Below, piece after piece: positions 5,271 through 8,481 of a stretch of 8,481 nucleotides of DNA. Made by a program: the position numbers and the translations under genes. How positions within the stretch are numbered: the first letter of the stretch is position 1; each line of letters starts with the position of its first letter. The stretch covers positions 1,698 through 10,178 of the forward strand of contig DBFP01000026.1 of the NCBI GenBank assembly GCA_002294405.1, read 5' to 3'. The stretch comes from Anaerolineales bacterium UBA877 (lineage in GTDB: Bacteria > Chloroflexota > Anaerolineae > Anaerolineales > Villigracilaceae). The notes below the pieces were generated by a model. It searched no databases, had not been told where the DNA came from, and saw only the letters and a list, made by a program, of their open reading frames with translations.

Positions 5271-6596
5271 ATGAATATAGCATTGGAAAATAAATTTGAC
5301 AAGTTGCCGATTGTGGAAATTACGAAAAGCATAGAAAACCACATTTACCCGTTATTGGGAATGTTGCCAGACAAGCGCATGAAAACTGTGATTGCGCAAA
5401 TGGTTCTGGGCATTCTGGGCGGACAAACGCCGCTGATTACCGGCATGGCACGCTCGAATACGAAAGAGAACGGAGAGACCTGGGCAGTTGCCAAACGGAT
5501 GTACCGGTTGATGGCGAACGAACGGCTGAAGACTGGTGTCATCTACAGTGGTTTGTATCAGGTCGGGCAGAGGGTGGTGGAGAGTGAAAACCCTGACTAT
5601 CTGGTAGTGGCGGTGGATCCAGTGAATTTTGAGAAACCCTACACGGAAGCGTTGGAAGGGGTGAGTATTGTTCACAAATCGACCCCGCCGGATTTGACGG
5701 GACATGCCCGTCTGACACATGGCTATCCAGCCATCACGGCGACCATCGTAAATACCAAAGTGCCAGTCACCAGTTACGCCAATTGGTTTTCGTATCAAAC
5801 GGCTGACTTTATCAGCCAGAATAAAGAACTGGAACAGGCTTTTGAGACGACCTATCGGCTGTATTGGGGCCGAAACATACGTTTTGTGGGCGATTCTGGG
5901 CTGGATGACCAGAAAATATTCACTCAGGTTGGAAAACTGAGACAGAAATTTACCTTTCGGGTCAGCCATTTGGAGCGCATAGTGGAAGTTTACAACGAGC
6001 GTCTTGACTGCTGGGAAACAGAAAAACTGCAAGACCTGGTGGATAGTGTTCCCCATCAGGTCACCTTCCAAGTGCTATTCAAGCACGCCGGAGAAACCAG
6101 ACTCGACACACTGCATTTTGGCTGGTTCAAGGTGCGAATTCCAGGCACACAAGAACCGTTGTGGATCCTGGTTGCCGATGACGAAACTTTGAACAGACAA
6201 TTGGTCTTGATTACCAACCTCCCACTGACCACCATCCCTGTCGTTCAACAGGTCTATAACGATTGGCGTTTGCGAACTCGCATTGAACACGGCTATCGTT
6301 TCGATCAGGAACAAGGTTTGGATGTCGAAGATATGCGGGTCCAAACCGTTGAGCGCATGCGCCGCTTGTTCGCAGTCGTTCTCATGGCGGCTCAAATTGT
6401 CTTTGTCGTTTCTGAACAATGGCCGCCCAAAGCAGTTCTTTGGCTTCGGCAATTGGGCGGTAAATTGGGTATCCCTACCGACCGCGATGGCCCTTATTGG
6501 CTCCTGCAAGGTATCTCGGCTGTCATTATCACTTGCATGACCTTATCTTTCACTCTTTTGCACCCCTTCCCTTTTCAGGAGTTCACTTGTGGGTAA
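5271..6596 (+). CDS. IS4-like DDE transposase
   Basis: The 441-residue protein cuts and joins DNA at the terminal repeats of its element. Likely catalytic residues are Asp116 in VVAVDPVNFEKP, Asp208 in FVGDSGLDD, and Glu339 in WRLRTRIEHGYRF, where the spacing R-x3-E matches the C-terminal IS4 signature although the usual tyrosine is a tryptophan (W332). A long beta-rich insertion lies between the second Asp and the Glu, as in IS4-type enzymes. The ATG at 5271 has AGGAG 10 nt upstream; an in-frame GTG at 5238 would add 11 residues and is less likely. The stop codon (6594-6596) lies inside the right terminal repeat. Probably the enzyme can also act on the tip at 341 and so mobilise the peptide cluster. 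Subgroup is uncertain. Confidence 0.92.
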   Translation: MNIALENKFDKLPIVEITKSIENHIYPLLGMLPDKRMKTVIAQMVLGILGGQTPLITGMARSNTKENGETWAVAKRMYRLMANERLKTGVIYSGLYQVGQRVVESENPDYLVVAVDPVNFEKPYTEALEGVSIVHKSTPPDLTGHARLTHGYPAITATIVNTKVPVTSYANWFSYQTADFISQNKELEQAFETTYRLYWGRNIRFVGDSGLDDQKIFTQVGKLRQKFTFRVSHLERIVEVYNERLDCWETEKLQDLVDSVPHQVTFQVLFKHAGETRLDTLHFGWFKVRIPGTQEPLWILVADDETLNRQLVLITNLPLTTIPVVQQVYNDWRLRTRIEHGYRFDQEQGLDVEDMRVQTVERMRRLFAVVLMAAQIVFVVSEQWPPKAVLWLRQLGGKLGIPTDRDGPYWLLQGISAVIITCMTLSFTLLHPFPFQEFTCG

Positions 6597-6603
6597 TCAC
6601 CAG
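6585..6603 (-). repeat. Right terminal inverted repeat of the IS and of the larger unit
   Basis: It reads ACTTGTGGGTAATCACCAG on the plus strand, an exact complement of both 5174-5192 and 341-359. It encodes the last codons and stop of the transposase. Confidence 0.92.
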
Positions 6604-6610
6604 ATATGCA
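6604..6610. repeat. Right copy of the putative 7-bp target-site duplication
   Basis: ATATGCA directly follows the IS right end and equals 334-340 next to the left tip of the larger unit. It lies in the short space downstream of the msrQ stop codon. Confidence 0.55.
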
Positions 6611-6664
6611 GTTTTTCTTCGGTGAAAGCACTGGAATGCAAGGAGAAGCAAGAAGATCGCCAGA

Positions 6665-7324
6665 TTACCTGAGCGCCATCCCAGATCTGTTGCGCAGATT
6701 GACGACCAGGCGCCTGACCGGGGGCAGGCGCAAGACCAGCAACAACAGGAGCAATACCCCCCATGAGAGCGGCTGCAGGATGTCACCACTGAGGCGAAAG
6801 AGATCCCCCTTCTTGGCCCAGGCATAATGGATAATATCCAGGACGCCAGCCAGGTAGATCAGCCGGTGAAGGTTGGTCCACCAGCGGCCAAGTTTCTTCT
6901 TCCACCAGCGAAAGGAAGTAACAGCCAGGGGGAGCAAGAGCAGGTAGGTGGCAAATCCGACGATGGCGTAAGGCTTTTTCAAAACTATTCCACCGATCAA
7001 CTGCAGGTTGAAGCCATAATCAATCCCGATAAAGGTCAGTACGTGCAGATTGGCATACAAAAAACAATAAAGCCCCAGGGTTCTCCGTCGCTTGAGAGGT
7101 TCCCTCCACCCAGACAGCGTGTACAGAGGGGTGCATGCCAGTGAGGCGATCAGGAAATAGACGGCAATATGCCCCAGGCGCTGCTCGACATCCTGGATTG
7201 GATTGACGGATAATTTGCCGGCAAAAAATAGATAAATGATCCACATCAACGGCAGCCAACCAAGGGTGTGGATCATCACTTGCAGCCAGGTGATTTTTGA
7301 CCTTGAGATGTTAATAGTTGACAC
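6665..7324 (-). CDS. msrQ: MsrQ, heme-binding membrane subunit of the MsrPQ methionine sulfoxide reductase
   Basis: MsrQ (formerly YedZ) is a polytopic b-type heme protein that passes electrons from the quinone pool to MsrP, which repairs oxidised methionine in exported proteins. This 219-residue version has about six membrane segments and the conserved histidines of the family at His94 (ANLHVL), His153 (NLHRLIYL) and His166 (IIHYAW). Its overall similarity to E. coli MsrQ (211 residues) is clear, for example ITWLQVMIHTLGWLPL at the start. I place the start at a GTG (7324) with GGATGG upstream, which matches the E. coli N-terminus and overlaps msrP by 14 bp. An in-frame ATG at 7372 or 7342 would add 16 or 6 residues but lacks a good ribosome-binding site. 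The right end of the mobile unit lies 61 bp beyond the stop. Confidence 0.9.
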   Translation of the reverse strand: MSTINISRSKITWLQVMIHTLGWLPLMWIIYLFFAGKLSVNPIQDVEQRLGHIAVYFLIASLACTPLYTLSGWREPLKRRRTLGLYCFLYANLHVLTFIGIDYGFNLQLIGGIVLKKPYAIVGFATYLLLLPLAVTSFRWWKKKLGRWWTNLHRLIYLAGVLDIIHYAWAKKGDLFRLSGDILQPLSWGVLLLLLLVLRLPPVRRLVVNLRNRSGMALR

Positions 7325-8303
7325 GCAAATCCATCCCAGCATAAAGGTTTGCCACTTCGTCAGAGTATCCATTGAACATTAGGGTGGGGCGGCGGTTAAA
7401 TTCGCCGATGCGCCGTTCACTTGCCTGGCTCCAGCGAGGGTGATCCACCTGGGGATTTACGTTCGAATAGAATCCATATTCATTCGGTGCGATGGTATTC
7501 CACATCGTTTCCGGTCTTTGCTCAGTCAATTCGATCTTAACGATTGCCTTGATGCTTTTAAACCCGTATTTCCACGGTACGACCAGCCTTATTGGAGCGC
7601 CATCCGGGTTGGGCAGCGGCTTGCCGTATAGTCCGGTGGCAAGGATCGTCAGGCGCTGCATGGCCTCGTCCAGGCGTAACCCTTCGCTGTAAGGCCAGGG
7701 ATAAAATGGGGCGCCTTCCCCCGGCATCTGATCCTTATCCATCAGGGTCACAAAATGCACATATTTGGCACTGGTCATCGGTTGAACCACGTTCAACAGC
7801 GAAGCCAGTTCGAAGCCGGTCCAGGGGATGACCATGCTCCAGGCTTCCACGCAGCGCAGGCGGTATATGCGCTCTTTTTGCTCGAATTTGAGCAGGTCTT
7901 CCAGGGCAAAGGTTTTTGGATTTTGAACCAGGCCGCCGACCTCAACTGCCCAGGGAGTGGATTTGAAATTTTGAGACAGGGAGTTGACAGCCTCTTTGTT
8001 CGTGGAGAACTCATAATAGTTGTTGTAATTGGTAATCTCATTAAAAGTATTCAGCGGGTCGCCAAGTTCGTCGGTAGTTTGTCCCTGGGCGTTATCTGGC
8101 AACGGAGTGCCCTGGGTTGGTGCCAGCGACGGTGCTGTCGTCCCAGATCCAGATGCGGTCGTCAGTTTAACCCCACAAGCTGCCAGGAATGCGGTGCCGC
8201 TTAGAATCCCGGCGGCTTTTAAAAATTCCCGGCGGGAGAGATACAGGTTGTAGGGCGTGATCTCTGATGACGGCACGGTTATGTGTTTGAGTTTGCGTTC
8301 CAT
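7311..8303 (-). CDS. msrP: MsrP, molybdopterin methionine sulfoxide reductase catalytic subunit
   Basis: MsrP (formerly YedY) is a sulfite-oxidase-fold molybdenum enzyme that reduces methionine sulfoxide in proteins outside the cytoplasm. The 330-residue product carries a Tat motif SRREFL (23-28), then a lipobox LAAC with Cys43, so it is probably Tat-exported and anchored by lipid. A Ser/Thr/Pro-rich linker runs to about residue 75. The molybdenum-binding cysteine is Cys151 in YRLRCVEAWSM. Further family blocks are VPWKYGFKSIK, NEYGFYSNVNPQVDHPRWSQA and the C-terminal PTLMFNGYSDEVANLY, nearly as in E. coli. The ATG at 8303 is preceded by AAGGAAGGGA; an upstream in-frame ATG at 8342 has no such site. 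The 118 bp upstream (8304-8421) are AT-rich near the gene (TTGATA, TATTTT) but the spacing is 20 bp, so I do not call a promoter. Confidence 0.97.
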   Translation of the reverse strand: MERKLKHITVPSSEITPYNLYLSRREFLKAAGILSGTAFLAACGVKLTTASGSGTTAPSLAPTQGTPLPDNAQGQTTDELGDPLNTFNEITNYNNYYEFSTNKEAVNSLSQNFKSTPWAVEVGGLVQNPKTFALEDLLKFEQKERIYRLRCVEAWSMVIPWTGFELASLLNVVQPMTSAKYVHFVTLMDKDQMPGEGAPFYPWPYSEGLRLDEAMQRLTILATGLYGKPLPNPDGAPIRLVVPWKYGFKSIKAIVKIELTEQRPETMWNTIAPNEYGFYSNVNPQVDHPRWSQASERRIGEFNRRPTLMFNGYSDEVANLYAGMDLRVNY

Positions 8304-8421
8304 AGTCCCTTCCTTAAAAAAAAACCTGTAAAATAGGACCAATTCGCTCTAATTTTATCAAGTTTTGGTTAAGGAAATGTTAGAACGCCGACAGCAGAGC
8401 CACCTTTAATCTCGTATTCAA

Positions 8422-8481
8422 TCACTCCTCTTGTTGAGCCATCTCCCAACCAAGGATGGCCTGCTTGCGCGCGGCCCCGTA
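8422..8481 (-). CDS. Possible C-terminal end of an upstream gene (partial)
   Basis: Read from the window edge on the minus strand, 19 codons stay open and end in TGA at 8424-8422. The peptide ends ARKQAILGWEMAQQEE, a believable charged helical C-terminus, and lies in the same orientation as msrPQ, 118 bp upstream of msrP. So short a piece could be open by chance, and no family can be named. Confidence 0.35.
   Translation of the reverse strand, partial: YGAARKQAILGWEMAQQEE

Larger units (their letters stand above)
341..6603. mobile_element. Putative transposon-like unit carrying the peptide cluster and an IS4-like transposase
   Basis: The outer ends are a perfect 19-bp inverted pair: CTGGTGATTACCCACAAGT at 341-359 and its exact complement at 6585-6603. 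Directly outside both ends stands the same 7-mer ATATGCA (334-340, 6604-6610), as expected of a target-site duplication. Joining 340 to 6611 restores a short intergenic space between the 3' end of msrQ and the promoter of the M20 gene, so the insertion is clean. Inside are the MITE-like sequence at the left, the five-gene minus-strand cluster, and a complete IS with transposase at the right. The IS taken alone (5174-6603) has unlike flanks (TCGCATT against ATATGCA), which favours movement of the whole block. A chance 7-bp match at that exact place is improbable but not excluded. Confidence 0.6.
5174..6603 (+). mobile_element. Complete IS4-like insertion sequence (1430 bp)
   Basis: The element is bounded by perfect 19-bp terminal inverted repeats (5174-5192 and 6585-6603; tip CTGGTGATTACCC) and holds one full-length DDE transposase gene. 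The reading frame is unbroken, so it may still be active. No direct repeat flanks this copy: the bases outside are TCGCATT at left and ATATGCA at right. The right flank does match the bases outside the related tip at 341. I do not recognise a named IS. Confidence 0.9.

Noticed and set aside
5352..6071. 239-codon frame on the minus strand inside the IS
   Set aside because: It is antisense to the transposase, whose catalytic motifs are intact, and its product is low in recognisable features; it is a shadow of the real gene.
5167..6610. Target-site duplication of the IS on its own
   Set aside because: The left flank TCGCATT and the right flank ATATGCA do not match; the right flank matches 334-340 instead.
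1..8481. CRISPR array, tRNA or rRNA genes
   Set aside because: No spaced direct-repeat array, cloverleaf-like sequence or rRNA segment was noticed on either strand.

Overview
The window reads as an ordinary chromosomal locus interrupted by a 6.3-kb mobile segment that carries a compact peptide-natural-product (RiPP) gene cluster. The host genes are msrP and msrQ (periplasmic methionine sulfoxide reductase) at the right and the 5' part of an M20 metallopeptidase gene at the left, all on the minus strand. No 16S or other phylogenetic marker is present. The MsrP homologue is a Tat-exported lipoprotein with a Ser/Thr/Pro-rich linker, and the coding sequence is of medium GC. Together these would suit a bacterium such as a Chloroflexota member, but this is only a weak inference.

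Layout. 1-245: start of an M20 peptidase gene (minus, runs off the window) with its own promoter at 302-330. 341-482: a 142-bp MITE-like sequence whose left tip is identical to the tip of the insertion sequence further right. 488-5043: five minus-strand genes, transcribed right to left from a consensus sigma-70 promoter (TTGACA-17 bp-TATAAT, 5122-5150). In transcription order these are a 49-residue Cys-rich precursor peptide (4894-5043), a radical SAM/SPASM maturase (3753-4844), an M16 zinc peptidase (2192-3523), an ABC ATPase (1276-2211) and an ABC-2 permease (488-1240). 5174-6603: a complete IS4-like insertion sequence with perfect 19-bp terminal inverted repeats. 6665-8303: msrQ and msrP. 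8422-8481: possible C-terminal end of another gene.

How the cluster should work (inference from family knowledge). The precursor has an acidic, helical leader and a short C-terminal core with three cysteines (CCASGC). The SPASM protein would install a radical-mediated modification, most likely a Cys thioether as in sactipeptides and ranthipeptides. The M16 peptidase would remove the leader, and the ABC transporter would export the product and/or give self-protection. The gene content resembles a reduced subtilosin (alb) operon, but the maturase has no room for an N-terminal leader-binding (RRE/PqqD-like) domain, and no separate RRE gene or immunity gene is visible.

Mobility. The left tip at 341-359 and the IS right end at 6585-6603 form a perfect 19-bp inverted pair. 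The bases just outside are the same 7-mer, ATATGCA (334-340 and 6604-6610). The IS on its own has no matching flanks. This indicates that the whole 341-6603 block, RiPP cluster plus transposase, inserted as one unit into the gap between msrQ and the M20 gene.
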